Shown here piece by piece: positions 1 to 8,910 of a DNA stretch of 64,000 bases. The notes beneath the pieces were generated by a model that made no database searches, was not told the origin of the DNA, and saw only the letters and a list, made by a program, of their open reading frames with translations. This stretch comes from Rhodospirillales bacterium URHD0017 (lineage in GTDB: Bacteria > Pseudomonadota > Alphaproteobacteria > Reyranellales > Reyranellaceae). Within the stretch, counting starts at the first letter, position 1, and each line of letters opens with the position of its first letter. The stretch lies in NCBI GenBank assembly GCA_900110395.1, contig FODP01000012.1, positions 1 through 64,000 of the forward strand. The letters run 5' to 3'. The position numbers were made by a program, and so were the translations under genes.

Positions 1-708
1 CCGGGCGGCGGTCCCACTCTGGGTGCGTTCTCGGCCTATACGCTGGAGAAGAAGATCTCCAAGAACCCGGGCGAGTTCGGCAAGGGCGCGGTCGAGGGCG
101 TGGCCTCGCCGGAAGCGGCCAATAATGCCGCGGCGCAGACCTCGTTCATCCCCATGCTGACCTTGGGCATCCCGTCCAACGCCGTGATGGCCTTGATGGT
201 CGGCGCCATGATCATCCAGGGCATCCAGCCCGGGCCCGAGGTCATGACCAAGAAGCCCGACCTCTTCTGGGGCATGATCGTCTCGATGTGGATCGGCAAC
301 CTGATGCTGGTCATCATCAACCTGCCGATGATCGGCATGTGGGTGAAGCTGCTCACGGTGCCCTACCGCTTCCTGGCCCCAGCCATCCTGCTGTTCTGCT
401 GCATCGGCGCCTACAGCCTGCAGAACTCGACCTTCCATGTCATGCAGGTCGCCATGTTCGGCGTGCTTGGCTACATCTTCGTCCGGCTGGGCTGCGAGGG
501 TGCGCCGTTCCTGCTGGGACTGGTCTTGGGCCCCCAGATGGAGGAGTACTTCCGGCGCGCCATGCTGCTATCGCGTGGCGATCCGATGGTCTTCCTCGAG
601 CGGCCGATCAGCCTTGGCCTCTTGATCACCACCGCACTCCTGCTCATCCTGATGGCCCTGCCCAGCATCAAGAAAGCGCGCGAGGAAGCCTTCCAGGAAG
701 AAGGCTGA
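1..708 (+). CDS. Tripartite tricarboxylate transporter permease TctA, C-terminal part
   Basis: The gene enters from the left edge; 235 residues are visible in frame 1. TctA is the large membrane subunit of the tripartite tricarboxylate transporter, which works with a small TctB subunit and a periplasmic TctC/Bug receptor. The visible part has the conserved segment LGIPSNAVMALMVGAMI followed by GIQPGP, then several hydrophobic spans and the PFLLGLVLGPQMEEYFRRA element typical of the family's C-terminal half. It ends with a charged cytoplasmic tail. No tctB or tctC follows on this strand; a TctC-like receptor gene lies far away at 32149. Family assignment is firm, substrate unknown. Confidence 0.93.
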   Translation, partial: PGGGPTLGAFSAYTLEKKISKNPGEFGKGAVEGVASPEAANNAAAQTSFIPMLTLGIPSNAVMALMVGAMIIQGIQPGPEVMTKKPDLFWGMIVSMWIGNLMLVIINLPMIGMWVKLLTVPYRFLAPAILLFCCIGAYSLQNSTFHVMQVAMFGVLGYIFVRLGCEGAPFLLGLVLGPQMEEYFRRAMLLSRGDPMVFLERPISLGLLITTALLLILMALPSIKKAREEAFQEEG

Positions 709-729
709 CCTCGCAACGCCCGGGCGTCG

Positions 730-1245
730 CTACTCGGTAACGACGCCGCAGGCGATCCTGTCGCCGGCATTGCCGGTGGGATCGGTCTTGTAGTCGTCGG
801 CGCCGGCATGAATGATGATCGCCGAGCCATCGGCGTCGAACAGCGAATTGGGCTGGCCCTTGACCAGCGAGATCATCGGATTGGCGATTTCAATGACAAG
901 GTCGCCGTTCATGGGAATATGCAGGTTGGGCATGTCGCCGGCATGTGAACCCTCCTTGGCTTCCATGCCGTGCTTGTGACTGGCGGGATTGAAGTGTGGA
1001 CCGGCACTGGTGAACGGCGGCTCGCACTTGCCGACTGAATGGATATGGAAAGCGCGCTCTCCCGCCGGCGCCCCCTTCAGCGTCATCTTCAGCAGCACGC
1101 CATGTGGCGTCTGGGTCAACTGAACCTGACCGACGTCCTTGCCCTGGGCATCTTTCAGTGATGCCTTCGCCGTCTGGGCGTGGGCAGGAAGAGCCATCAG
1201 GCCGCACATCATCGAAACTGCACAAAACAACCGGCGAATAGGCAT
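730..1245 (-). CDS. sodC: Cu-Zn superoxide dismutase, periplasmic
   Basis: 171 residues with an N-terminal signal peptide (hydrophobic stretch ending at AHAQ). The protein dismutates superoxide in the periplasm. Metal-binding histidines are visible in FHIHSVGKCE, in AGPHFNPASHKHG and in IIIHAGADDY; cysteines in GKCE and IACGVV would make the conserved disulfide. A frame-compatible GTG/ATG lies 18 bases further upstream, but ATG at 1245 sits just behind a GGAGGT motif and begins the basic MPIRR start of a signal peptide, so it is preferred. It converges on the TctA gene with a 21-base gap. Confidence 0.93.
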   Translation of the reverse strand: MPIRRLFCAVSMMCGLMALPAHAQTAKASLKDAQGKDVGQVQLTQTPHGVLLKMTLKGAPAGERAFHIHSVGKCEPPFTSAGPHFNPASHKHGMEAKEGSHAGDMPNLHIPMNGDLVIEIANPMISLVKGQPNSLFDADGSAIIIHAGADDYKTDPTGNAGDRIACGVVTE

Positions 1246-1301
1246 CCATACCTCCATAAACAAAACACAACGGATTGACCTCGATGTCGTTCCAGCCGCC
1301 T

Positions 1302-1946
1302 TCAGGCGCTCGCCTCTTCTTCCACCGTGGAGCGGCCGAAGCGGCGCTGGAACAGGCTCATCAGCATGAAGCCTGCCTGCAGCGGGATACCGAACAGCAC
1401 GATGCCGAGGGCGAACAGCACCAGGCGGTCGTCGAAGCTCTGCAACTGCTCGGCCTGGCGCAGGATGACCGTGATGCCCTCGGTGACGCCGATCGCAGCG
1501 CCGGCGCTCGATGACATCACCATCACGAAGAACGCGCGGGTGACGTTGGGGAAGAACAGGAATGCCGCGTGGGTCGTCCCGGCGCGCAGGTGCCGAAGGC
1601 TGTCGACACCGGCATCGGCAACGTAGGCCGCCGAATAGGGCACCAGGGACAGCGCCACGGTCATGACGCCCGAGAGCGCGAAAGGAGCGCCGAACAGGGT
1701 CGCATCGCGCGGGATGGCGTTCAGCAGGAAGAACATGACAACGAAGGTCGGCGCCGCGCGCATCAGCGAGATGATCGAGACGGTTACGGCCGTCGCCACG
1801 CCGCCGCTGAGGCGGCCCGCCGCGAGCAGCAGGCCGAGCGCAAGGCCGATGACCAAGGCGATGGCGGCGATCTCGAAATTGACCACCATGCCGGCCAAGA
1901 ACTTCGGCAGGAAGTCGTTCGACAAGAGTTGCATCAGCTCGTTCAT
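1302..1946 (-). CDS. Amino-acid-type ABC transporter permease (HisM family)
   Basis: 214-residue inner-membrane permease of the polar amino acid type, with about five hydrophobic segments. It starts MNELMQLLSNDFLPKFLAG. The central region MRAAPTFVVMFFLLNAIP corresponds to the family's RGTPLLVQLFF region, and the EAA-like loop falls around YVADAGVDSLRHLRAGTTHA, which is atypical because the usual GQ-EAA sequence is degraded. The start ATG overlaps the stop of the upstream fused gene (ATGA), so the two are translationally coupled and should form a heterodimeric channel. No ATPase gene is nearby. Confidence 0.85.
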   Translation of the reverse strand: MNELMQLLSNDFLPKFLAGMVVNFEIAAIALVIGLALGLLLAAGRLSGGVATAVTVSIISLMRAAPTFVVMFFLLNAIPRDATLFGAPFALSGVMTVALSLVPYSAAYVADAGVDSLRHLRAGTTHAAFLFFPNVTRAFFVMVMSSSAGAAIGVTEGITVILRQAEQLQSFDDRLVLFALGIVLFGIPLQAGFMLMSLFQRRFGRSTVEEEASA

Positions 1947-3601
1947 GCCGCAGCCTGCCGCTGCTCGAGGACCAGCCGAAGCCTGCCGCACAGCCACACC
2001 ACCACCATCACCACGGCGGTGTAGAAGATCAGCAGGATGCTGTAGGTCGTGATCCGGCCGCTCGAGAACGAGGTGATGTCGGTGAGCGAGCTCAGGAGTT
2101 CCGGCGCGCCGATGAAGCTCGCAATCGGCGTGCCCTTGGCGGCGTTGACCAGAAAGGCCACGATCTGGGTCGACGCGCGATTGAGGGCGCGGCCGAACAG
2201 CCCGCCGTGCACGCCTTCGGCGCGCAGGCTCCACATCGCCTCGCCGACCGCCTGGCCGGCATTGGCGCCGTTGGCCAGGCCCAGCGCGGCGATGGCTGCC
2301 CCCAGCACCGTCTCGGTCGACAGCGCGAACAGCCCATGGGCGATGGTGGCGGCGATCACCAGGGTCAGGACGATGGGCGAGGACTGCAGCGCCATGGTGA
2401 GCAGGCGCGCCGGCCAGCGCAGCAGGAACGTGCGCGAACCCATGGCCCAGCCCAGCACGAGAGTGAAGGCCAGCGTCGCGGCAAGCGCTCCGGTGATCAG
2501 GACCAGGGAGTAGAAGACGCCATCCCTGAACAACGACCAGGCCGGCGCCGTCTTGAGCATCGGCAAGGTGAGATCGATGCCGGTGCCGTCCTCCACCCAC
2601 TGCTCGAAAGTGGTCACGCCGGCTGCGAAGCTGGTCGGCTGCAGCGCCGTGTTGAGCGGCGGCAGGACGCACTTGGGGTTGGCGGTGCCGGCATCGGTGT
2701 TGCACTCCGGCGTGCGCCAGACCTCCTGCTGCTGGCGCAGGAAGCCCAGCCGGATGCTGTGCAGACGGCCGATGTCGATGAACAGGCCGTCGCGATGGAA
2801 GATCTGGCTGATCAGGTCGAGCGCGCGGGCCAGCGCGGCGCTGCCCTGGCGCGCCACCGCCATGCCCCACGGCACCTGGGCGAAGCCGAACTTCTGGAAA
2901 TAGCGGGCGTTGAAATCCGCGTCGGTGAAATACTTGGCGAAGAAGCTGTCGTCCTGGGCGGCCAGCGTACAGGTCTGATCCTTCAGCCGGTCGGGCAGCA
3001 CGCCCGCCTCGTCGAACAGCATCAGGCGAGCACCCTGTGACACCAGCTCGGCATTCGAGCCGTTGCCGACCGTGACGCACACGGTGCGGCCTGCCAGATC
3101 GATCATGCTGACCACGGGAAGCTCGCGCGGACCAACCACCGTCGTCTCTGACCTGTAATAATGCGGGCGAATGAAGCGCGCCTGACCGTCGCGCTGGGTG
3201 TTGTGGCCCATGGTGGCGATGGCGAGGTCGATGCGGTCCTCGGCCAGCAACGGGATGCGGGTGGCGGCATTGACTCGCACGAAGTCGACGTCGACGCCCA
3301 GCATGCGGCCGATCGCCAGCGCCACGTCGACCTCGTAGCCCTCGCGCTTGTCGCCGGCGCGGGTCGCGAACAGCGGATAGTAGTCGCGGATGCCGACGCG
3401 GATCTTCTTGCCGCACAGGATCTTGATCAGGCGGTCGACATTGGCCTGCGTGCAGGCCGCCGGTACCTTGGCGCGGGCGTGGGCGAGCAGCTCGGCCAGG
3501 GCGGCGTCGGGGGTTTCGGCGCGGGAGGGGCCGACCGCGAAACTTGCGAGGCCAACGACCAAAGCAATGAGGGCCATCGCCCGAAACAACAACCCCGTCA
3601 T
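1943..3601 (-). CDS. ABC transporter substrate-binding protein fused to permease
   Basis: About 552 residues joining two normally separate subunits. After a hydrophobic signal or anchor (MALIALVVGLASFAVG) comes a type 2 periplasmic binding fold: RVGIRDYYPLFATR, GYEVDVALAIGRMLGV, then DLAIATMGHNT and DLAGRTVCVTVGNGSN, as in polar amino acid receptors. From about residue 360 (GVFYSLVLITGALAATLAF) it becomes a membrane permease. Four cysteines lie in the receptor part. ATG 3601 lies inside a dispersed repeat (3597-3667); ATG 3577 (MALIAL) is a reasonable alternative, and the longer frame to 3676 merely reads through the repeat. The companion permease overlaps its stop codon. Confidence 0.85.
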   Translation of the reverse strand: MTGLLFRAMALIALVVGLASFAVGPSRAETPDAALAELLAHARAKVPAACTQANVDRLIKILCGKKIRVGIRDYYPLFATRAGDKREGYEVDVALAIGRMLGVDVDFVRVNAATRIPLLAEDRIDLAIATMGHNTQRDGQARFIRPHYYRSETTVVGPRELPVVSMIDLAGRTVCVTVGNGSNAELVSQGARLMLFDEAGVLPDRLKDQTCTLAAQDDSFFAKYFTDADFNARYFQKFGFAQVPWGMAVARQGSAALARALDLISQIFHRDGLFIDIGRLHSIRLGFLRQQQEVWRTPECNTDAGTANPKCVLPPLNTALQPTSFAAGVTTFEQWVEDGTGIDLTLPMLKTAPAWSLFRDGVFYSLVLITGALAATLAFTLVLGWAMGSRTFLLRWPARLLTMALQSSPIVLTLVIAATIAHGLFALSTETVLGAAIAALGLANGANAGQAVGEAMWSLRAEGVHGGLFGRALNRASTQIVAFLVNAAKGTPIASFIGAPELLSSLTDITSFSSGRITTYSILLIFYTAVVMVVVWLCGRLRLVLEQRQAAA

Positions 3602-3667
3602 CCCGAGCGCAGCGACGGACCTTTCCCGTGGCCTTAAAGGTCCCTCGGGCTTCGCCCTCGGGATGAC
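3597..3667. repeat. Dispersed palindromic repeat, HPERSEG type
   Basis: Imperfect inverted repeat: it begins GTCATCCCGAGCGCAGCGA and ends CCCTCGGGATGAC, with a CTTTAAAGGTCC-like middle. One frame reads HPERSDGPF. Related copies lie at 41424, 44150 and 56046. It sits between the methyltransferase stop and the start of the binding-protein/permease gene, and may supply the start codon of the latter. Confidence 0.8.
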
Positions 3668-3672
3668 AGCGA

Positions 3673-4461
3673 TCATGGCGTCAGCATCCCCTGCCTGATG
3701 ATCTCGACGATGTGCATCTCGCCGAAGGCATAAGGTCCGTAGCGGTGGATGCTGCGGCCGTCCTGGACGGCGAGCACGCTCGCGGTCATGCGCGAGAGCT
3801 TTTCTTCGGCAATATAGACCAGCGTGGTGAGCGCAACGCCGAGCGACAGGCCGAACCCGGCCAGGATCTCGCGTGAGCGGTCGAGGTCGACGAAGCCGTT
3901 ATGGGTGATGATGGCGCGTCCGTCGGCGGCCAGGTGCGCATCCAGTCCTTCGAGGAAAGGATCGAGCAGCACGCGGCCGTTGGTGCCACCCACGCTCCAG
4001 CTCGGCAGACGGCCGGGAACGTCGCTGCGCTCCATAGGGAAGTGCGGAAGGTTGGCCACGATCAGGTCGAAGCGGCGGCCGGCGACTGGCGACCACATGT
4101 CGCCGAGATAGAGCTCGGCCGTCTCGTGGTGGCCCAGCTCGGCCAGCAGCAGCATGCCCGACTCGACGGCATCCTCTTCGATGTCGATGCCGCACAGCGA
4201 GGCCGCACCCAGCTCGCCCAGAGCCGCCAGGACGACACCGCTGCCCGAGCCGATCTCCAGCACCTTGGCGCCGCGAATCGAGGCGGCCTTCGCCTTCAGC
4301 ACCTGAATCAAGGCCGCGGTATATTCGCTCGGCCGCAAAGCCGCGAGCGCCAGCTCGGCCTTGGCGTCTGGCACCAGTCTAGGCTTCGACACGTCAATTA
4401 CCCCCAAAGCGCGCACTTCCCCGGGCACAGTCCCCACCAATGCCCTTCGCACGGACGGCAT
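3673..4461 (-). CDS. Class I SAM-dependent methyltransferase
   Basis: 262-residue soluble protein. Motif I, VLEIGSGSGVVLAAL (about residues 67-81), is a canonical SAM-binding loop, followed by an acidic motif II (GIDIEEDAVE) and motif IV NLPHFPM, a variant of the NPPY signature of N- and Q-methyltransferases such as PrmC/HemK. The C-terminal region carries no extra domain. The substrate is not evident; members with this motif methylate amino groups on proteins, RNA or small molecules. The start ATG at 4461 has a GGAGAG site inside the end of the upstream cyclase gene, only six bases away, so the two genes are probably cotranscribed. Confidence 0.85.
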   Translation of the reverse strand: MPSVRRALVGTVPGEVRALGVIDVSKPRLVPDAKAELALAALRPSEYTAALIQVLKAKAASIRGAKVLEIGSGSGVVLAALGELGAASLCGIDIEEDAVESGMLLLAELGHHETAELYLGDMWSPVAGRRFDLIVANLPHFPMERSDVPGRLPSWSVGGTNGRVLLDPFLEGLDAHLAADGRAIITHNGFVDLDRSREILAGFGLSLGVALTTLVYIAEEKLSRMTASVLAVQDGRSIHRYGPYAFGEMHIVEIIRQGMLTP

Positions 4462-4467
4462 TCTCTC

Positions 4468-6576
4468 CTATGCCGTGACAAGCCGTTTGATCAACGTCGA
4501 CGCCACCGGATCATCGGGAAACTCCGCCAATATCTCGCGGTAGCGGCGCGCTGCCAGAACGTAGTCCTCCTTGACCAAAGCCTCATAGGCGAGCCGCGTC
4601 AACTTCGCCAACCGCTGGGTCTCGGGGCTGGGCTCCAGGCCGGGATCGTCGGCGCCGTAGACGCCCATCAGTTCGTAGATCGGAATCTTGGAGCGCCGTC
4701 CCTTGACGGTGACGTCGTCGATCGGCCGTACGCACAACCGCTCGCCCGCCTCCTTGAACACCGCGTGGCTGATGAGGATGCGGGTATGGAATTCCTTGTT
4801 GGTGCCTTCCAACCGGGCGGCGACGTTCACGCCATCGCCCATCACGGTGTAGCTCATGCGCTCCTTGGAGCCGATGTTGCCCACCAGCACGGCGTCGCTG
4901 TGGATGCCGATGCGGATCTTGAGCGGCTTCAGGCCCTCGGCATGCCAGCGCTCGTTCAGTGCATCCATGCCGCGCTGGATGCGCATCGCCGCGACGCACG
5001 ACCGCCAGGCATGGTCGTCGAGCAATGCCGGAGCGCCCCAGAAGGCCATCACGCCGTCGCCGATGAACTTGTCGATGGTGCCGTGCTCCTGGTTGACGGT
5101 CTTGGTCACCAGCTCGAGGTAGGCCGATACGCGCAGCAGCAGCTCCTGCGACGGCACCTCCTCGGACAGCGTCGAGAAGCCCTCGAGATCGGAGAAGAAG
5201 ATGGTGAGGAAGCGGCTGTGGCCCCCGAGCTCGAGCTTCTGCTCCGAGTGCAGGAGCTGGGTGACCAGGCCGATCGGCACGAAGGCCGAGAACGACTTGA
5301 CCGCGGCATCGAGCGTGTCGATCGCCTTGGACAGTACCGAGATCTCGTGAATCGGCGAATTCACCGACGGCAGCTGGTCGGTGCCCAGCTCCTGGATCTT
5401 GCCGACCTTGAAGGCGAGCCTCTCGAGCGGTGAGGAGACCACGCCGGTGAGGAAGAAGATCACGACGACCTGCAGCGCCATCGCCATCAGGCCGAAGATG
5501 GCCAACCGGATGTTGTTGGCGTGGAACGCGGCGGTGAAGTCGGCGAGCGGCGTGATGATGAAAAGCTGCCACTTCTTGCCGAAATCGGCCGGCATGGTGG
5601 CCAGACTCGCCACGTAGTCCTTGCCGTCGCGCGTGAAGGTGTAGAGGCCTTCGCTGCCGCGCGGGCGGGCGCTGAAGGCGAAGGCTGGCAGGTCGTTATC
5701 GAGCGAGGTGATGTGCAGCAGCTCGAGCTTGCCAGCCACGTTTGCATAGGTCTTCGACAGGTCCGACGCCGCGATGACCCGGCCCTGATGATCGAGCATG
5801 TAGCTCAGGGTGCCGGGGCTGACCTTGCGCTCAGCGAGATATTCGCCGAGCCCCGCCAGCGTCATGTCGATCGCCGCCACGCCGGCGAGCTTGCCGCCGG
5901 AATAGTAGGGCGCGGCCACCGTGAAGCCGATCAACCCGAGGGTCGCGAAGACGTCGGGATCGGTGATCACTTCCGTGCGTGCCTCGGCGGCGCTGCGGTA
6001 CCATAGCCGGCTGCGGGGATCGTACGTTGTCGGCTGGTCGCTCGAGCCCAGTTCCTTGAGGTCGCCGTCGAGGTAGAGGAAATGATCGAGCGTGCGCTGC
6101 CCCTCCCGCGGCACGATCCAGCGGTAGGCAAAGCGCGAGCCCGGCGGCGGCAGCTGGTCCTGCAGCTTCACCTCCGGGTCGATTCGGCGGGTCTGGCGGA
6201 AGCTGCCGTTTTCCAGGCCGACATAGACGCTGACGATCTTGGGGCTGTGCACCAGGATCGTCTGGAAATACTTGAAGCAGCGAACCGAGGAGTAGCAGTC
6301 GGGAAACTCGTCACCGATCGCGGCGGCCGAGCGGACCAGCGACTTGATCGGGTTGAAATCGTCCTGGACGTTGTCGATCGCCTCGTTGCGGAAGCGCTCG
6401 ACCAGTTCCTGGGCATTGGCCCGGGCGATGCGGTCGTTCGAGAGATAAGTGACGGCGATGATGGTGAAGAATACCGGGACGGTGAGGACCACGAATGACG
6501 TCAGAATGCTGGGCTTAAGCCGCATATTCCGGAAGATGTTCATAGGCCAGCCGTCATGGAACCCGATGTCAGCCAC
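4468..6576 (-). CDS. Membrane adenylate/guanylate cyclase with Cache-type sensor
   Basis: 702 residues. A first membrane span lies near residues 22-46, then an extracytoplasmic sensor of about 300 residues resembling a double Cache domain (RLWYRSAAEARTEVITDPDV, APYYSGGKLAGVAAIDMTL), a second span near 355-385, a HAMP-like linker, and a class III cyclase catalytic domain from about residue 455. Catalytic features are FFSDLEGFSTLSEEV and KFIGDGVMAFWGAP (the two metal aspartates) and VMGDGVNVAARLE. It should make cAMP or cGMP in response to an external ligand. The annotated start is GTG at 6576; ATG at 6543 (MNIFRNM) is a plausible alternative. A short helical tail follows the cyclase domain. 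Confidence 0.9.
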   Translation of the reverse strand: MADIGFHDGWPMNIFRNMRLKPSILTSFVVLTVPVFFTIIAVTYLSNDRIARANAQELVERFRNEAIDNVQDDFNPIKSLVRSAAAIGDEFPDCYSSVRCFKYFQTILVHSPKIVSVYVGLENGSFRQTRRIDPEVKLQDQLPPPGSRFAYRWIVPREGQRTLDHFLYLDGDLKELGSSDQPTTYDPRSRLWYRSAAEARTEVITDPDVFATLGLIGFTVAAPYYSGGKLAGVAAIDMTLAGLGEYLAERKVSPGTLSYMLDHQGRVIAASDLSKTYANVAGKLELLHITSLDNDLPAFAFSARPRGSEGLYTFTRDGKDYVASLATMPADFGKKWQLFIITPLADFTAAFHANNIRLAIFGLMAMALQVVVIFFLTGVVSSPLERLAFKVGKIQELGTDQLPSVNSPIHEISVLSKAIDTLDAAVKSFSAFVPIGLVTQLLHSEQKLELGGHSRFLTIFFSDLEGFSTLSEEVPSQELLLRVSAYLELVTKTVNQEHGTIDKFIGDGVMAFWGAPALLDDHAWRSCVAAMRIQRGMDALNERWHAEGLKPLKIRIGIHSDAVLVGNIGSKERMSYTVMGDGVNVAARLEGTNKEFHTRILISHAVFKEAGERLCVRPIDDVTVKGRRSKIPIYELMGVYGADDPGLEPSPETQRLAKLTRLAYEALVKEDYVLAARRYREILAEFPDDPVASTLIKRLVTA

Positions 6577-6641
6577 TTTTCAGGGGGACGGCTGATCGTA
6601 CCTCATCGAGCTTTCACCGTCCATGCAACGGTCGCTCCGGA

Positions 6642-8027
6642 CTACGCCGATGGGCGCCTCATATGCCAGTCGGTGGCCTGCTGGAAGGCGTGACCGGCGG
6701 CCAGGATTGCCCCTTCGTCGAACCTGCGGCCGACGATCTGGAAGCCAGCTGGCACGCTGTCGGCCGTCATGCCGCCTGGCAGGGTGAGCGCGGGATGGCC
6801 GCTCATGTCGAGCGGCGCGGTGTAGCGCAGGCGGGAGGCGACGGTCTGCGGCGTGCGCGCCCTCATGGCTGCCAGCGAGGGTGCAGCCACCGCGATCGCC
6901 GGCAGCAGCAGCAGATCGATCGACGCCAGAAGCCGGTCGATCTCGCCGGTTACGCGCGCGCGCGTCCGCTGCATGCGGCTGAGCTCGAGGCCTGAAAGGC
7001 CGCGGCCGAGGTCGAGCAGGGCCGCGAACTCGGCGCCGTATTCGGCGCGCCGCGACGGAAACGTCGACTCATGCGCCAATGCCGCCTCGACGCCGCACTG
7101 CGCCAGCCATTGCACCGTCGCCTCATCGAGGTCGGGCAGCGTGACGTCGACCAGCTGCGCGCCCTGCCGCTGCAATGCCGCCGACGCGCCATCGAGCGCG
7201 CGTTGGCAATCGGCGTCGGCGCCGATCAGGTTATTAGGCATTCCGATGCGCTTGCCCTTGACGCCGCCGTCGATGGCGCCGGCATAGTCCGGCACCGGTT
7301 GCGGTACGGCGGTCGGGTCGCTGGGATCGGCGCCGGCGATGACGCCGAGGACGATGGCGCAATCCAGCGCGCTGCGGCACATCGGCCCGACATGATCGAG
7401 CGATTCGGCCAGCGGAAAGACTCCGGCCCGGCTGACGCGGCCCCAGGTCGGCTTGAGACCGCTCAGGCCGTTCATGGTCGAGGGGAAGCGGATCGAGCCG
7501 CCGGTGTCGGAGCCCAGCGAGGCAAAGCAGAGGCCGGCCGCAGTCGCCACGCCCGAGCCGGAGGACGAGACACCGGTCCAGTAGGCGGCGTTGAACGGGT
7601 TTATCGGCGGATCGATTGACGGATGATGCAGGCCGTAGGCGCCCTCGGTCATTTGCAGCTTGCCCAGGATCACCGCGCCCGCCTGCTTCAGGCGGGTCAC
7701 CACCGTCGCATCCTTGGCCGGCACATGGTCGCGGCGGATCGCCATGCCGGCAGCCGTCGGCACGCCTTCGGTATCGCAAAGGTCTTTTACCGCGATCGGC
7801 ACGCCATGCAGCGCGCCGCGCGACTTGCCGGCGGCGGTTTCGGCATCGAGGCGCTTTGCATCGGCCAGCGCGCGCTCGGGTGTGACGGTGGCGTAGCTCT
7901 TGAGCTTGGGATCGAGGCTGGCGATGCGATCGAGCATTGCCTGCGTCGCCTCGACCGACGAAAGTTTGCGCGCCTTGAGCCGCCGGGCGACTTCGTCGAG
8001 CGACAGATAGTGAAAGTCGTCCGCCAT
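6642..8027 (-). CDS. Amidase signature-family hydrolase
   Basis: 461 residues, the usual length for amidase signature enzymes, which hydrolyse amides by a Ser-cisSer-Lys triad. The lysine is in PIAVKDLCDTEG (Lys81), the serine-rich loop is TGVSSSGSGVATAAG (cis-Ser near 154-156), and the nucleophile lies in GSDTGGSIRFPS (Ser178). It could be a general amidase or a GatA-like paralogue; no gatB or gatC is adjacent, so a catabolic amidase is more likely. ATG 8027 (MADDFHY) is preferred over 8039 because GAGGGAAG lies just before it. No signal peptide. Confidence 0.92.
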   Translation of the reverse strand: MADDFHYLSLDEVARRLKARKLSSVEATQAMLDRIASLDPKLKSYATVTPERALADAKRLDAETAAGKSRGALHGVPIAVKDLCDTEGVPTAAGMAIRRDHVPAKDATVVTRLKQAGAVILGKLQMTEGAYGLHHPSIDPPINPFNAAYWTGVSSSGSGVATAAGLCFASLGSDTGGSIRFPSTMNGLSGLKPTWGRVSRAGVFPLAESLDHVGPMCRSALDCAIVLGVIAGADPSDPTAVPQPVPDYAGAIDGGVKGKRIGMPNNLIGADADCQRALDGASAALQRQGAQLVDVTLPDLDEATVQWLAQCGVEAALAHESTFPSRRAEYGAEFAALLDLGRGLSGLELSRMQRTRARVTGEIDRLLASIDLLLLPAIAVAAPSLAAMRARTPQTVASRLRYTAPLDMSGHPALTLPGGMTADSVPAGFQIVGRRFDEGAILAAGHAFQQATDWHMRRPSA

Positions 8028-8065
8028 GGCTTCCCTCATGTTCGGAAGAAGACGCGCTCCGAAGA

Positions 8066-8524
8066 CTACAGCGCCTTGTCCATCACCTGGATATGTTCGC
8101 CGCGATACGCACGGCGCTCAAGCGCGCGCCAACCGAGGCCAGCGTAGAGCCGGGCGGCCGAGGTCGTGAAAAGGTACAGGATGGGATAGCCGAGCCGCCT
8201 CGCCGCGTCCTCGATGGCAACGACCAGCGCGGAGGCGATGCCCTTGCCGCGTTGCCCGGCCGGCACGAAGACGCTGGCGAGCCACGGGTTGCGCGGATCG
8301 CCTTCGAGATCATCGAACAGAAGCGACGCTGTGCCGACCAACATGTCGGCATCATCGAGGGCGACGAGCACGATCGGCAAGCGATCGACGTGCATCCTCT
8401 CGTGGATCTCGGCCGTGCGCGATTGCAGCGTTTGGCCGGGATTGAGATGCCCCCACTCGGCGAAGCCCCAGGCCGCGACCTGGTCGACGAACTCGGGATG
8501 TTCGACGAGGGGGACGATCTTCAA
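8066..8524 (-). CDS. GNAT-family N-acetyltransferase
   Basis: 152 residues. The acetyl-CoA binding segment is clear: PWLASVFVPAGQRGKGIASALVVA contains the QRGKGIA form of the R/Q-x-x-G-x-G/A loop, preceded by the strand VGTASLLFDDLEG and followed by the helix EDAARRLGYPILYLFT. The C-terminal LYAGLGWRALER matches the family's xYxxxGF-like end. The acceptor is unknown. It ends four bases before the cspA stop region begins and has the same orientation as the amidase downstream; a loose operon is possible. Confidence 0.88.
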   Translation of the reverse strand: MKIVPLVEHPEFVDQVAAWGFAEWGHLNPGQTLQSRTAEIHERMHVDRLPIVLVALDDADMLVGTASLLFDDLEGDPRNPWLASVFVPAGQRGKGIASALVVAIEDAARRLGYPILYLFTTSAARLYAGLGWRALERRAYRGEHIQVMDKAL

Positions 8525-8528
8525 ATGG

Positions 8529-8735
8529 TCAGTCGGCCGCCTTGAGGTTCACGGCTGCCGAACGGCCGCGCTCGGTGGCGATCTCGTAGTTGATCTTCTG
8601 GCCCTCGTTGAGGCCGTTCATGCCCGAACGCTCGACCGCGCTGATATGCACGAACACGTCCTTGCCGCCGTCGCTCGGCTGGATGAACCCGAAACCCTTA
8701 GTGGCGTTGAACCACTTGACCGTACCTGTAGCCAT
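8529..8735 (-). CDS. Cold-shock protein, CspA family
   Basis: 68-residue single cold-shock domain protein that binds single-stranded RNA and DNA. RNP1 is KGFGFI and RNP2 is VFVHI; the start MATGTVKWFNATKGFGFI is canonical. The codon before ATG is an in-frame GTG, but GAGGAGAG is spaced correctly for ATG 8735. About 170 bases of untranslated leader separate it from a candidate promoter at 8911-8939, in keeping with the long regulatory leaders of cold-shock mRNAs. Confidence 0.96.
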   Translation of the reverse strand: MATGTVKWFNATKGFGFIQPSDGGKDVFVHISAVERSGMNGLNEGQKINYEIATERGRSAAVNLKAAD

Positions 8736-8910
8736 CACTCTCTCTCCTCGGCAGTTTTCTCTAGCCTAGACAAATACACGCGCAGCCGTGCTGCTCGTGG
8801 CAACGGTCCGCGACAACTCGAAGAATTTGGGAATTAGCGCGTGGGGTGAGTCCGTAGCCACTGTGGGCTGGGCCGCCAAGGCATGGCCAAGTTCGTAAGT
8901 CGTAGGGCCG

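Noticed and set aside
1947..3416. An open frame joined to the 214-residue permease that would make a 704-residue protein
   Set aside because: Its first 490 residues are an Arg/Gly-rich shadow of the fused binding-protein gene in another frame; the permease starts at 1946.
3901..5433. 510-codon plus-strand open frame across the methyltransferase and cyclase genes
   Set aside because: Antisense shadow spanning two real genes, with no ribosome site or recognisable domain.
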